From Rhizomucor pusillus (Eukaryota; Mucoromycota; Mucoromycetes; Mucorales; Lichtheimiaceae), in contig FWWN02000530.1 in NCBI GenBank assembly GCA_900175165.2, positions 62,001 to 126,000 of the forward strand: a DNA stretch of 64,000 bases, in the 5' to 3' direction. The position numbers and the translations under genes were made by a program. The notes below the pieces were generated by a model, which was not told where the DNA came from, did no database searches, and saw only the letters and a list, made by a program, of their open reading frames with translations. Shown here piece by piece: positions 36,849-49,517 of the stretch; positions within the stretch are counted from its first letter, which is position 1, and each line of letters opens with the position of its first letter.

Positions 36849-37976
36849 TTAGGATGCATCTACGAGAGCAAAACGAGAGGCGGTTCTGTCGAAAAGGCTG
36901 GACTTTAAATCCAGATCCTGCAGGAAGGGATGCTGTGGTGCCACTTCTCGCAATTGGCTAGGCAAAGAAGCATAGAGATTAGTATGCCTGAAAATTTGGT
37001 CAATTACAGGATTGATTGTCTTACCTCACATAGCGGTTGATGACATCGGCTGGTTTTGAGGTCAAATTGGCACATACGATCATGTTGACAAGTGTATCAG
37101 GATCATCGCTGTTTTTGTTCATAGCCTCCATGAGCAAGCTCTCTGCCTCGGGATATCGTCCAAGTGCAATGTTGGCGGCTGCTTGTCCATTCAAAACTTT
37201 GGTAGATGCATCGGCATTCGACTGTCCAAACTCTTCGTAAATGTAGAATGCTTCTTGGTACTTGTCTCCTCCCTACAGATTGATGTCAGTTCAAGCCTAC
37301 ATGTAGACTCGCAACAGCAGCACGAATGTAACGTACAATGCGTAAATCGACCCACGCTTCCATCAACTGCAGCAGCAACGCATCCTCGGCCCAGGATTTT
37401 GCGTGAGCGACTTCCTTGCGTGCCAGATCTACTCGATCCATTTGCAGGTAAATTTGGGTAGCCAGCGCGACGCTATAAAAAAACGGAAGATGCAACGTGT
37501 CTCAGCGAGAATGGTCGGCAAGATAATAGTATAACGTTTTACCATTCAAGCTTCTTTGCACGACTGTGCAGTATTCTCAAGGCATCTTCAAGCTTGCCAT
37601 CGTTCACAAGGATCGTGGCAACAATGACTTGGACGGTCTGGTCGACGCGATTCGCTCCTTCTTCAATGAGCGCCAGTGCTTGCTGGACAACGTTTTCGCA
37701 TTCTTCGCTTTCGTTCTTTTGCTTGGCTCTGAGGTAGGTGGCTAACAGGCGGATGGCTTTGTGAGGTGCTTCGGCGTCTGCTGCTTTGGGAATGTCATTG
37801 ATGACAACGTTGTATTTTCCTTGAGCAATGTATGATCGGTACAAGTATGATTGCGCTTCGGTCTGCGCGGCTGGCGATTGCGCGACGCGTGAAGAGCTCA
37901 CATCGTTGATGACGGTTTGGTAGTTGCCGAGAGCAAAGGCGTTTCTGATGCCGAATAGGAATGATTCTTCGTCCAT
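36849..37976 (-). CDS. SEC28: Coatomer epsilon subunit
   Basis: TPR-like subunit of the COPI coat (Golgi-to-ER and intra-Golgi transport). From ATG 37976 the protein reads DEESFLFGIRNAFALGNYQT, then YLYRSYIAQGKYNVVINDI, AIRLLATYLRAKQKNESEE, ILVNDGKLEDALRILH, VALATQIYLQMDRVDLARKE, AWAED-type (here KSWAEDALLLQLMEAWVDL), GGDKYQEAFYIYEEFGQ, KVLNGQAAANIALGRYPEAE, and the well-kept C-terminal SDDPDTLVNMIVCANLTSKP. It ends ALVDAS. Introns at about 37470-37542, 37276-37338 and 36965-37025. Length of about 290 residues equals the family norm. Convergent with Nup98. Confidence 0.94.
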
Positions 37977-38457
37977 GATGTTAGAGGGTAGGAAACCTTG
38001 TTGGCTCTCCTTCAAAAGGTACCGATGCCGAATCCCTATGCGAACATTTCAACCGCCGATGAACGTCTTGTCATTTCCCGCTTTCAACTTAACAGAAGCA
38101 TCAAAAGCTCTATTCTAGCCTAACTCGTTTATAAAATATCTTATTTTATGATTCCTATCAGTTAATCAGGATACAATGAAAGAACCTATTCAGTAATCAT
38201 GGTTCTTATATTTCTACTACCCGTGCATAAGAAAAACATGCACCTCTCATTTTCTCTACGTATCAATTGTCTGCTGCATGGATGCCACATAATCAGAACT
38301 GCGAATTGCTTCCATTGGACGCGTATTAAGGCAATGAACCATTTCCTATTGCCATCCAGGGTAGGTCAGAGTCTGTTAGGTGGAGGCGAAGGGTTTGGGT
38401 AAGTCATGCTCGATTTGGCAATTCGTGCCGCGAGCATTTTTCATTTTTTGCTCATTC
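37977..38457. promoter_or_regulatory. Divergent region, epsilon-COP / TDG
   Basis: About 480 bases with two divergent starts. AT-rich in 38110-38270. No frame with recognisable product. Confidence 0.35.
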
Positions 38458-39276
38458 ATGCCAAAGTCCTCCAGAGCGACGACGACAAAGACAAGCACCG
38501 GCAAAAGATCACCATACTTCAAAAGCAGCAGCAACAATAAGGAATCACCATTGCCCAGCAATGTGCCTGAGGACAATGCAGTGCCAGACAACATTGACCA
38601 TGATCTGCGTGTGCTCTTTGTCGGCATCAATCCTGGCGTTATGAGCGCAGCGAGAGGCCATCACTTTGCGGGACCCACCAACCATTTTTGGCCGTGTCTT
38701 TCTGAGAGTGGTATAACCAATATTTTCCTTTCTCTCTATCTCTCACTCAGTAGCTGCATCGGTAAAAAGAGTAGTAATATGTGCTGTTAGGCCTGGTGAC
38801 GAAAAAGGTCACGTACAAGGATGATGCGGATTTGCCACGTTTGTACAGAGTGGGCATCACAAACCTGACTACGCGCACCAGCAGAAAAGCATCTGAACTG
38901 ACACTGGATGAACAGAAAGCTGGTATACCCGTGCTCACTGCAAAGTTTAAAGAGTATCGTCCCAGAGTCGCATGCTTTGTTGGCAAAGGCATCTATGAAA
39001 TTTACACTGGCGAAAAATGTAAATCCATGGGATTGCAGGATCGAACTGTGCAGTGGGAAAATAGAAAAGGATCAACGCGTCTGTTCGTCATGCCAAGTAC
39101 GAGCGGCATTGTATCGGCTTACCAGAAGGCGGACAAGTTAAAGTATGAGACAACAAGCTGTGATTTTCTCCATCCTTGACTCACACCATGTTCCTCGTCA
39201 TAGATTCTTTCAAGAATTGAATGAAGTTGCAAATAGATTGGATAAAGAATATCAAGATGTCGAGAAAGATAGGTAG
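38458..39276 (+). CDS. G/T(U)-mismatch DNA glycosylase (TDG/MUG family)
   Basis: Uracil-DNA glycosylase superfamily member that removes U or T mispaired with G, nuclear base-excision repair. ATG 38458 gives a short basic, Ser/Thr-rich N-terminus (PKSSRATTTKTSTGKRSP), then the core DHDLRVLFVGINPGVMSA with the catalytic Asn of GINPG, ARGHHFAGPTNHFWPCLSES, and after an intron (about 38713-38791) GLVTKKVTY, LYRVGITNLTTRTSRKASEL, YRPRVACFVGKGIYEIYTG and the second active-site loop LFVMPSTSGIVSAY, then LKFFQELNEVANRLDKEY. Stop 39274-39276. Human TDG has MPSSSARCAQ at the equivalent loop; the Ser-Gly here is a usual variation in the MUG group. Complete. Confidence 0.93.
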
Positions 39277-39606
39277 CCGACCACCTATAAAAACGATTCT
39301 TAGATGATGTTTTTGCTATAAATGTCACTTTGGGCTGTTCCGAGCCTTAGTTTTCATAGACTTGATATCCTATATTATGTAATTTCTTTTGAACCGTATC
39401 GTGCTTATAATGGGAGTAGATTGGCTACCTTTAACTACAGTTTAGACGCGAGACTGGACAGAAATATTATCCGTCGGGGTCCTCTTTCCGGCAGAACGCG
39501 CTAGAATGATTTATCCGGCACACGTTTCCCTGGCAATCCCGCTTGACGCATTTCAGCTTTCTTGGAGGTCGTGTCGCCCCTGCTGCTGCTTGCAAGACTT
39601 TAGGAC
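39277..39606. promoter_or_regulatory. Tandem intergenic region before the M28 protease
   Basis: About 330 bases on the same strand, presumed TDG terminator and protease promoter. No gene seen. Confidence 0.3.
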
Positions 39607-42600
39607 ATGGCCACTCTGCGTAGAAAGACTGCGGCTGCCAAATCGGCAGGGTCTCTGGATTCTTCACACATTGCGGAAACAAAGCCTGTCGTGGGTCAGG
39701 ACAGCGCAACGCTCTCCTGGTTGCGCCTGATTGTTTACTGGATCGCCGCTATTTGCATCGGCACCTATCTTCACTACAGTTTACCAGAACCAAAGACAGA
39801 TAGTCGGAATGATCTCTCGAGTAGATCGACCGCTGCACAGTTCTCTGAGCAAAGAGCAATGGAAACGATAACGTATTTGAGCGACACTCTTAGTTATCGT
39901 AAGTGTCATTATTCCAGCAACAGCAGATAGATATCCATACTTACGTTATCGTTACCGCCACATTATCACGTAAAGGCATTGTTGGTACGATTGAGGAAGC
40001 ACAGACTATTGAGTATTTGGAAAACGCATTGCAGGAAATCCAAAAGGAGACTCGCGGATTGACAGGTGCACCAAAATTCGAAACCTGGGTGCAGCATGCT
40101 TCAGGCACGCATCGCTTTGATATCATGGATAACAGTGAGTTAAGCACGCTGCTGGAGAATTAATGATTTCATTTTATTCAATTGCTGGTATTAGTGGTAT
40201 TGAAAGCATACACGAACGTGACAAATATTATTGTACGACTGTCCTGCCCTGAAGATCAGCCACGCGCATGTGAAGAAAACGCTATCCTCATGAACTCACA
40301 TTTTGACACGACGCTTGGTTCACCCGGTGCAACTGATGATGGTTCCGGCGTAGCAGTCATGCTCGAGATCATCCGAGTTTTGAGCAAGAGGAATTGGTCC
40401 GATTACCAGAACGCAGTTGTTTTCTGCAAGTAGCTTTTCATGATATTCATATTCTAATACCAGGATCTAACCAGCGCCTATCTCCGCAGTGTTCAACGGC
40501 GCTGAGGAAAGTTTGCAGGATGCTTCCCACGCGTTTATTACTATGCATGATATCAAGGACTCGTAAGCATGGCAACGGAAAATACAGAAGACTTCTAGTC
40601 AATACTCACTGGTAACTATGCTATTCTAGAATTCGAACAGTCGTCAACATTGATGCTTGCGGGACGAGCGGTCGAGAGATTTTGTTCCAGGCAAACTCTC
40701 GAGAAATGATTGACGCCTACAAACAAGCACCTTATCCGCATGGAACTGTCGTGGTACGGCGTGGGACTGTCTATACATCCAAAGTTGTATTATCCTCGTC
40801 TAAGCGTAATTGGATTTTCAATAGGCAAACGACGTTTTCCGTACAGGCTTGATCCTTTCCGATACTGATTTCCGGCAATTCGTACAGTATGCCAACTTGA
40901 CGGGTATCGACATGGCGATCTACAAGAATTCGTACCTGTACCACACCCATCTGGATATTACCGAGAACCTTCAGCCTGGCTCCATACAGCATTTGGGTGA
41001 AAATGCGCTTGCTATCGTCGACTATTTGGCAAGAAATTCTACCCTAACAAATATTGAAAAGACCAGCGAAGTCGTGTTCTTCGATGTTCTCGGTTAGTCG
41101 TCGGGCGCAAGGACTATTCACCAGAAGACTTAAATGCTGTCTCAAATAGGTTTGGCATTCCTTGTCTATTCATGGGCCACTGCATACAAACTCCAGATGG
41201 GCACAGCTGCCTTGGGCATGTTCTTCTTTGCATACGTCGTATACAAGACGAACCGTTCTTCGCCTTACCGCTCTGTGGGCAATATCCTGGCATCCTACGC
41301 CAAATCCGTTACATCTATCTTTTTAAGCGCGGCAGCAGCTCTCGTGCTTCCTGTTTTCGTTGCTCTCTTTTTGACTTCACCCTATGTTAACCGACACATG
41401 GCATGGTTCGCAAGAGAGTGGTACGGTGCACTGATCTTTTGTCCTATCTCACTCATCGGTATCTACGGCGTGCAATATCTTTCATACTTGCTTCCCGGTC
41501 CTCAGCACCACGATATGGAATACGGCACGTTCATTTCACTGTCGCTCAGCTTTGTCATTTCCACCTTTTTGACAACGAAGGCGGGTGTGGCGAGCTCGTA
41601 TATTTTCTGGATATACTGCTCCGTGATCCTGGTTTCAGCTGTGCTAAATGAGGTCATCGTGAGCTCGCAACCACGCCGCAAGACGCTTGCGCTGTTGCCC
41701 AAGGTGCATGCCGCCACCTACGCTGTTTCTGCTATTCCCCTTGCCCTCTTGTACACCGATTATACATACTCGATGATCGATATCTTTGTTCCTCTGACCG
41801 GCAGAATGGGTGTTGACACGCCTGTTGATATCATTATCAGCATTGTTTTCGGCATGATCTCGTTCATGATCTTCTTGCCTGGTATTGCACACGTCCATCG
41901 CTTTGGAAAGCAGTTTTTGCGTAGAATCATTGTTTTCCTTGCTCTGCTGCAAGTTGCTGTCCTCGCAGCTGTGTATGTCAGTGGAGGATCTCACGGAGGC
42001 TGGGCATTCCCTTACGACGAATATCACCCCAAGAGACTGTAAGCTCAAATCGACCTGCAAAAACACAGCAAAAGAGATACTGATATATACTATATATCTT
42101 TATTTATGCAGCTTTATCCAGCATCTGAAGAACTTGACATCCGGTGAATCCTACATTGGTTTGGCGCAAGCTGATCACGGTCCATACATCGAAACTGTTG
42201 TTGCCTCTGTCGAAGATGTTCTAGGTGTCAAGGGCGAGGTTCGCCACGGCAAGACGGATATGGCCGATTGGGATTCGATCTATCCTTTCAGCGCGTTTTT
42301 GGGAGGATACCGCTTCAACACAAAGGCGTATATCCAGTCACACACCGATTCATCGAACAGCGATGATGCTAGTAACTTTATGGACCAGCTGCCCGGCCCG
42401 TTCCCTAGCTTGTCTGTGCACAACGATACATTCGATCCTGAAACGGGTATCCGCTCCTTCTCCATTGCCTCTGTTTCGCCCTCTTACACTTGGACAGTGA
42501 TTTCCTTTGACGCTCAAGTCGTCGATTGGAGTATCACCGATTCAGAACCTCTGGAAGGTCCATCCCACTATGTGGTTCGACACGTGGTAGGCTACGGAAA

Positions 42601-42838
42601 CGATGCTTGGAAGCTGGATTTGGCCGTCAAGGTGCCAGAAGACAAATACGACGAGGCACGCGCCGGTCGGTGGAAGATACGTTTTGAGTTCACCGCGTTG
42701 GAGCAAGAGAACTTTGCAGGACGTGGCCAAGAACGTCTGGTTGGTGGTGTTGGTGTATTATCTGCGGTGCGCAATGTACTACCCATCTGGACAACTCCAA
42801 CGTGGTTGAGCAGTGTTGTTCAGGTTTGGGAATTGTAA
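39607..42838 (+). CDS. ERMP1-like M28 membrane metallopeptidase
   Basis: Multi-pass protease of the ER/vacuole membrane (ERMP1 / vacuolar membrane protease family). ATG 39607; an N-terminal membrane anchor (LIVYWIAAICIGTYLHY) is followed by the lumenal M28 domain: MNSHFDTTLGSPGATDDGSG (zinc His and bridging Asp), FNGAEESLQDASHAF (catalytic and zinc Glu), VVNIDACGTSGREILFQAN, GLILSDTDFRQFVQYA (zinc Asp) and KNSYLYHTHLDITENL (zinc His). All five ligands are visible. The C-terminal half has about eight hydrophobic segments (41100-42000), then a lumenal C-terminal domain with ITDSEPLEGPSHYVVRHV. Introns at about 39900-39977, 40133-40193, 40430-40487, 40563-40630, 40755-40824, 41093-41149 and 42041-42111. 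Natural substrate unknown. Confidence 0.9.
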
Positions 42839-43067
42839 AAAGATTAACCGCTCGGTATCTTTCTCCATCATATAGAACGAAGCAGCACATGTAGTAGTAT
42901 TTTACTTTTTGATCATCCCCAATTTTTTATTTTGGTTTTTGTAATAATGAATAGAGTACTTTACGTAAACGAGTGTTTGCAATGCTGTTGCTTGTTTTGA
43001 TTACAAAGAAATCGAGCATGCTTTTATTATTATTTTTGGTTCCAAGAGTAGTAATGGAAGAAGATTC

Positions 43068-45263
43068 TTATGGCATGAATGGATGCTTGCCGACACCTCC
43101 GCCATTCTCGTAGACGATGGAAGTGATCTTCTTGGCGAGAGCCTCGGTATCCGCCCGAGTTGCTGCTTCCGCATACACGCGGACGGCATCTTCGGTTCCA
43201 GAAGCTCTGTTCAAAAGGCGTGAGCACGGCGACGATGCATCGTGAAGGCACTTGTTATCTCGAGCATTTACCTGACAAATGATCGACCCTTATCGTATTT
43301 GCTGACTTCTTCGTCAATCTTGGCTTGCAAACCTTGTGGTTCAACCAGCTGGCGCTCAGCGTTGGTAGTCTTGAAGATATGCCGGTCGGCAACGGTGACC
43401 TTCACCAAGCGGTTAGGCAAGTCGGTGTAAGCCTGGTCCCATTCCTCGAGGGTGCACTGTCGGCTAGCCAAGATGGCTTCAACTAAGAGCATATCAGAGA
43501 TAGCATCGCCGACGGTCTGGTTGATAAGGTCGGTCAATGCACCAAGTTGCTGAAGTGCTTGTTCTTGAGATGGGTTATTGCTAAACAGAGGCACATCTAG
43601 CAAGACGTAATAAAAAAACAAGTATGCATACCGTCACTTACGCTTGGGCGGATTTGATGACTTGAAGTGCTCTAGGGCTGAAAAGGACGGTACCGTGTCC
43701 GTTGGCTTCAAAGTAGACACCAACGTCGTACTTCTCAGCTTCGTGGTGAAGATGCTTTACACCGGTAGGTACGCAAGAAACTGGTACTTTCTGCAACAAC
43801 ATAGATCGTTCTTATCACGGATCAATTATCTGAATGAAGAGGAAGACTTACCAGAACATTTTCAAGATAGTTCGTCGAGCTACCGTTTGCATAGGCAGTC
43901 TGTACAACACCAACGTTGATCGAGTCGATACCAGCTGCTCTTACGAGCTCGATGATGAACATGGCTGCAAGACCGGCAATCTTGTCACCATCAAGCAGTT
44001 TGAAGACACCCTCTGAGTAAAAGGTATAAACTGTAAATAACATATTTCGATCATGCGAAAATTACATGCGCCGTACCTTCATTTACATAGTAGTAGACGA
44101 TGCGATCAGCGTCGCCGTCGAAGGAGCAGCATCTGTCTCCGGGTTTAATACTAGATCCCAAAGGAGCACGTTGGTTGGTTTTTACAAAGTCGGCACCGCA
44201 CTATTTTAAGACAATATTTAATGTCACATCGCGGATCACCGTGCTTTTTGACTTACATCCTTGTTCAGCTTGGCAGCAGCGTCGATTTCACCATTGATAA
44301 TTTCAACAGTCAAGAGATCATCGGGAAGATATTTGGCGAATTCTGCGAGTTTAGGAGCGCCGACACCGTTGGCACAGTCAACGCGCAGAGGCGACAGGGC
44401 GGATTTTCCCTTCTTCAAAGCCAGTCATTATCCAACGCAAAAACGACATGAGTTAAAAATAGAAAACACGTTACCACAGCTGCCTTGAAGGCTTCCGCCA
44501 GTTTCTTGTAGTAACCTTCCTCGGTAGGCTCGCCGTATGACTCAGGGGTGCCTGCAGTGTTGATGCATCGAACGAGGTAATGCAACATCGGGGTAGTCTT
44601 GAGACCGTAGGCTGTGGTCTGAGCGCCTGAAGCGCGCAAACCGGATTCCAAACACTTTACAAGTTCTTCAGAGCTTGGTCTAAACAAAAAACAGGAATGA
44701 GGGAGCCGAATTCTGTGCACGTGCTACCGGTCCACCGTCTTTACCTCGTGTCGTGAGCATAGATCACGGCGGCGGGGCGTTCCAGATCAATCTCGTTTGC
44801 AGACACAATGTTGTTAATAACTGCTTCCAATGAATCGCTGTCGTTAGCGTTTGCGAGCTCAGTCGCATAGCTTTCCCAAGATTGTTCCAACATTTCTCCT
44901 TGAGGATCCACAAGCTTAACACCATTGTCCTGGATATAATGTGTTAAACTTTGCAGCTGTCACTTGGTTGTCAAAAACGTTTCGTACCTCAGCAGGGTTG
45001 TGCGAAGCGGTTATCATGACACCAATGGTTGCACCGTTCAGCTTTTTTGAACGCAAGGCAGCCAAGATGCCGACCTTGTACATTACAGAGTCCAACACTT
45101 CAGCCCTTTAAGTCGTGTCAGTTTCAGGGCACAGTAACGCGTTGCTGGACAGAAAAACCTACTTTGCGCGGAAACCGGCGGTGCCGTAGGTATATTTGTA
45201 TCCTTCAGTCTTGTGGTAGACGATGTTGGCCTTGATGGCATTCAAGTCAAAGGTCATGGTCAT
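43068..45263 (-). CDS. PCM1: Phosphoacetylglucosamine mutase
   Basis: Cytosolic enzyme converting GlcNAc-6-phosphate to GlcNAc-1-phosphate, on the path to UDP-GlcNAc for chitin and N-glycans. From ATG 45263: [24 protein letters not shown], then the phospho-serine loop [73 protein letters not shown] (magnesium site), [38 protein letters not shown] with [11 protein letters not shown] (sugar loop), and the phosphate-binding [18 protein letters not shown] before the end [10 protein letters not shown]. Each catalytic loop of the alpha-D-phosphohexomutase fold is intact. About nine introns. In fungi an essential chitin-precursor step. Confidence 0.95.
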
Positions 45264-45553
45264 GGTGCAGTGAAAGAGAAAGAGAGAGATGGTGAACCCT
45301 GCACGGCACACAAGGGCACTGAATGTGGGTAGACGCAGCACCAGCTGTCTCCGCCGGAAAATCGTGATTCCCCCACACCGTGCACTCCCCCCATCGTTAG
45401 TCACATAGTGCAAAAGCAGCATGCCCATAGATAATATTTTAATGTCTCTATTCTGAAGTACGCTTGTAGCATGAAATAAGTGGCTATCTAGCTTCTTGGA
45501 AGTTTTCTTCCAAGTTGTTTTCATCTTCGGTCAAGACATGTATGCCGGATCGG

Positions 45554-46388
45554 TTAAGGTTGTCTAAACAAGCCAGAACATTGCACCGATGTTTTGCAGT
45601 ACTGTCGTGGTCTTGAAATAATTACTCCATCTCCAACTGGTGAATATATGACCGCATGGAGCTCATAAGTGCTCAGGTAAACTGAAAACCGGTAAGGACG
45701 CACAATATTATTCTGCAATGAAAATGCTGAAGACGTGTCGGCTATAAGGATGAACGATGCAGTGTTGCGAGGGATGCTAAATTCGTAGGCACCCTCATAG
45801 CATAGAAAATCCCTTACAGCGCAGTCTCCGTTGCAAATGCCCGTGCCAATGACTTTTTTGCTATCGGTATGGCTATTCATCAAGGCTTCAACAAATCAAT
45901 CGCAGGATTTGGTGACACTATGTCCCTCCAAAACGGTTGGTGGCACATTCACAATTGCGTCGTTGAGCTCCATTGTACAAGTTTCAGGGCGTGGTGTTAT
46001 GTAACCCCAATGCTCAAATTTCTTGTGATGTGGATTGTATCTGCCCTTTCAAACTTCAAACAACTCCTCAGCTCTCAATGCTCTGGATATGAACATCTAA
46101 ACCTTCGTCGTCTGTATCGTCTCGTAGAACTCCTCGGAAACATCACAGGCAAAACATTCAGAATATTGAATGCTCGGCTGTGAGCAGTACAAATACTATA
46201 TCATGCTCAAGATATTCCTTAATAGATCCTTTCAAGGCGAGCAGTCGGTCGAAGGATGTCTCGGGAGAGGGAGTCGGGGCAGGTACGCTGCTCAAAAGGA
46301 AGCTCATGAGCCAGTCATTGGTTGGGTTGTAAGCTTGCAGCTGCTCCGTTATGTTCAAGAGATGCAGCGATTCTTGGGTCCACAACAT
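45554..46388 (-). CDS. Unassigned minus-strand locus, gene structure unresolved
   Basis: Several coding-like segments lie on the minus strand between phosphoacetylglucosamine mutase and NCA2. From ATG 46388 a frame reads LNITEQLQAYNPTNDWLMSF and SFDRLLALKGSIKEYLEHD. Further down come KKFEHWGYITPRPETCTMEL with NDAIVNVPPTVLEGH (about 46040-45925), then a TGA in frame, then IPRNTASFILIADTSSAFSL and RPYRFSVYLSTYELHAVIYS (about 45780-45640), stop near 45554. The TGA can be removed by a short intron (GTGTCACC to GATGAATAG), after which a second intron (GTAAGG to ATTTAG) brings the chain back to IPRNT in phase, so a real, intron-rich gene is possible. A 5' exon beginning ERAQLPFSPPQAEDFTDAF (ATG 46860) may belong to it. 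I do not recognise the family. A decaying gene is the alternative. Confidence 0.35.
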
Positions 46389-47061
46389 CTATTTGGGCAC
46401 TGACAGTGGGTGTATGATCTATAATACATGGACCTAGATGTGCTGAAACGCTCGCTCCGGCGCTCAGAGTGCTTGCCCTGGAAATACATTGCAGCTGCTA
46501 GTCGCAGATAGAAGGAACAGCGTCACTGAACGTGTTCCGCCAAAATTGTTGATGCAAACTATAGTCGCAATATATGAATACATGGGTAGGCATTTCCCTC
46601 GCAGAAGGTGGAGATGTAAAGTTTTCATATTATCTGTAGCTCCTTCGAATGGATAGGTTGGTGGCGTTCCTGGTTCGTACAGGTACCTTTCCAAACCCGC
46701 TTGCTGCTGACTATGCCTCAACCGTTGTTTGAAACAGGGCAACGTTGTCTTTGATTTTTCAGAGTCGTTTTGATTGTTTCGCGAAATCCCTCAAGTCCGA
46801 AAATGCATCCGTAAAATCTTCGGCTTGGGGTGGGCTGAAAGGAAGCTGTGCCCGTTCCATTTGCGTAGACTGTCATGCCCTCAATGCAGTTCCTCGATCG
46901 CCGTTTTGCGTTTGGAGGAAGAAAAGAAGGCGGGCCTTACTGCGACGTCTCGCGCCGTTTCTCTTTGTTGCGGAGTAATTTGCTATTTTCATCAACCCGC
47001 ATTGACGGCTGGAGGAAACAACTCAGTCTTCTCGCTCCTGCAGGGTACGCGCTTCTTTCTT

Positions 47062-49409
47062 ATGGCGACCTTTGTGAACGAGCACGTAAACACCTTAAAT
47101 AAGGCGTTGTCAGACGCATTCCAACCACACATAGAAGCTCTTCCTGAGGAACGAAATGCTGCGTCCGAACCTGAATCTGCCCTGCAGCGCAATGACAAGC
47201 AACGCTTTCTGTCACTTGCAGCACAGCGCATCGATCTCGCGTCACATACTTCACTGCCTTCTTTGCACCAAGTCAAGACATCCCTGGAGCAATATATTCA
47301 GAACAACGAGTTTGACAGCCAGTCTTTGGAGTTCCTTCTGGTCGCCAAGTCAGCCGTTGCGATATATGGCAGTTTACTCGATACCATTTTGAACTCTACG
47401 TTACCAATATCTCAATCTCTAAATTATTGGAACAGCATTTATGGAAGTCGGTTGAACGAAGGATACTATGCACTCCAGAGTACGTGTGGAACGAATGGAT
47501 AGAACAGGTTCTCGTGATGCTAAGAACGAATTAAAGCTGTCCCTGTCCGCATTGCATCGTTGGCAACTAAAACGATCGACGCTATGCGAACTACACAGCT
47601 CGGATTGAAACCGCTGTTGCAATCTTCCGATCATGTCCTCAATGGATTATTCCCTTTACATGCTCACTCGAAAAGCGCATCCACGCGCCAGATCAAGCGT
47701 GTCGGTTTGAAACTGTTTGCAGGAGATGGATTTTTAATCACCCATCTTGTCCACCAAGAAATTGGACACAAAAGAAAGATGTTGGACGAACTTCGAACAC
47801 AGCAAGCGAAACGTTTGGGATTTCTCGTCAAATTATCGCCTACATTTTCGAACAATGGAGATGATGAAAGTTTATTCATGGTCGCCAAGGAAATAAGAAG
47901 ACTTTGCCGACTCATGGAACAAGCTTTGAAAGATTCTGAAAAGACAAGCGATGGACAGGTCGCTACGTTTGATATTCGTTCCGCAATCGGTAGGTACCGC
48001 GACGAGGTATCAAATTGGATATTAGCTAACGATGATTCAGACGCTGTCGATTCAGAAACCATGGAAGAAGCCACGATGGATCCAAAGGAGACGGCCCGCA
48101 AGTTGTTAAAAATAATCGAGATGATGCAACTGCACTGCAATACCTTGGAATCGTTTCAGCAGATATTCAAGCAACCGTCTGCTGTCACACGTTACTGGAT
48201 TCCAGTGTGCTTACTGCACTTTACCGGAAATGCAGTCTTGAAATATGCGCTTGAGCGGAAAGAGGAAATTTTGGCTTCGATTGGAGAATTGGGAGAAACT
48301 GCTAGAGATTTCGTCGTTAATTGGGTGTGGCAGCCTATGCTGCAAGTATGGGACACGATACGCCTCAGAGATCAGAGACTTGGTGTACTGAGCAAGGAAG
48401 GTCTGCGTAGTGACTTGGATGTATGTTGACTGCTGCTATGACTACACTTATCATTTGACTAACAATCATGGTGATATTAGTCTCTGGAGAGGATGGTTCT
48501 ACAGTTTGCTCGCGATCACCATGCATTGTCGTCCAGCGATGCACAGCAAATCATGCAAAACGTCAGAGATGGCGATCTATCTGTTGTGCTCAAGGAATAC
48601 GAACAACAGATAAAGGTAACTTGAAAAAGAACAGGTCACCTGTACATGTAGCGCTAAAAACTTTACGTTGCAGCATCCTCTCAAAAATGCAGTGACAGGT
48701 GACTAAGAAAATAAATGTGAATGGAACACAGAGACTTACATCGCAAACTAGGTGATCTTATCCAGATGCTTCTCATTCAAGTGCAAAAGACAAAAGTAGA
48801 TGTCGATCTTGCTATGGCGGCCCTAGACAAGCTCCTTAAGTCGAATGAACTCAACTTTGCATTCCTAGGTAATGGAAGGAAAATATGCATGCGATGTTTA
48901 TACTGTTTCACTCATCGATGCACACAGCTGTGGCACCATCCATGCTCTTGACTTGGGCCGGACTTACATGGTTGAACAATCTGTTTAGAACCAGGACAGG
49001 TCGCGAAACCAAGCGGTTTGGTCAACCTATCCGTGAAATAATGAGGTAATTCTAAATATGCATATGTGCAGACATCCTCCTGACCTTTGCATCTCACTGT
49101 CTATTCAGGCGCATTGAGCGGCTGTTTGATTTAGCTGCTTGTGATGAGAATACAGACGAGAAGGCTATCACTAGCGCGAAAGAACTAGATAGCACTAGTC
49201 AAGGCGCGCTCCTTTGCGAAGTACACTTGTTACGGAATTATGCTCATCGGTTGCCGACAAGAAACTCCATTAGAGAACTATTTTTGGAGGATCTACGCGA
49301 TCTGGAAAATCCACATTTGACTATAACGCAAAAACTGTATACTATCGAACGCATGAATCGATATTGGGACTTTCTTCAGGCTAGACGTTTGTCCAGACGA
49401 ATTCTGTAA
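47062..49409 (+). CDS. NCA2: NCA2-family mitochondrial protein
   Basis: Homologue of yeast Nca2, a mitochondrial protein needed for expression of the Atp6/Atp8 subunits of ATP synthase. From ATG 47062: [20 protein letters not shown], then [40 protein letters not shown]. The frame has stops at 47500, which a 57-nt intron (about 47483-47539) removes, giving ALQTVPVRIAS as in the family. Then [40 protein letters not shown], a membrane-spanning stretch, [20 protein letters not shown], and the hallmark [20 protein letters not shown] with [20 protein letters not shown]. The C-terminus has [34 protein letters not shown]. Stop 49409. Domain order and length fit well. Confidence 0.88.
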
Positions 49410-49517
49410 TTTTAATTTCCATAAACGGGAGGTGCAACACTTTTGGTCCGCAAATTTCTCTTCTTTTTCTTCCTCCTTTCTGTCTTCTTTGTGCTTGATC
49501 TACCTGCGCGTTGCGGA

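Noticed and set aside
45495..45514. Inverted repeat CTTGGAA/TTCCAAG with six-base loop
   Set aside because: Seven base pairs in AT-rich spacer; expected by chance and no bacterial-type terminator is relevant in a fungal nucleus.
45869..46183. Plus-strand frame of 104 codons opposite the unresolved locus
   Set aside because: No family resemblance, and the minus-strand reading looks more protein-like; kept only as an alternative.
47483..47539. In-frame stops inside NCA2 suggesting a broken gene
   Set aside because: A 57-nt GT-AG intron removes them and gives the conserved ALQT-P-R block.
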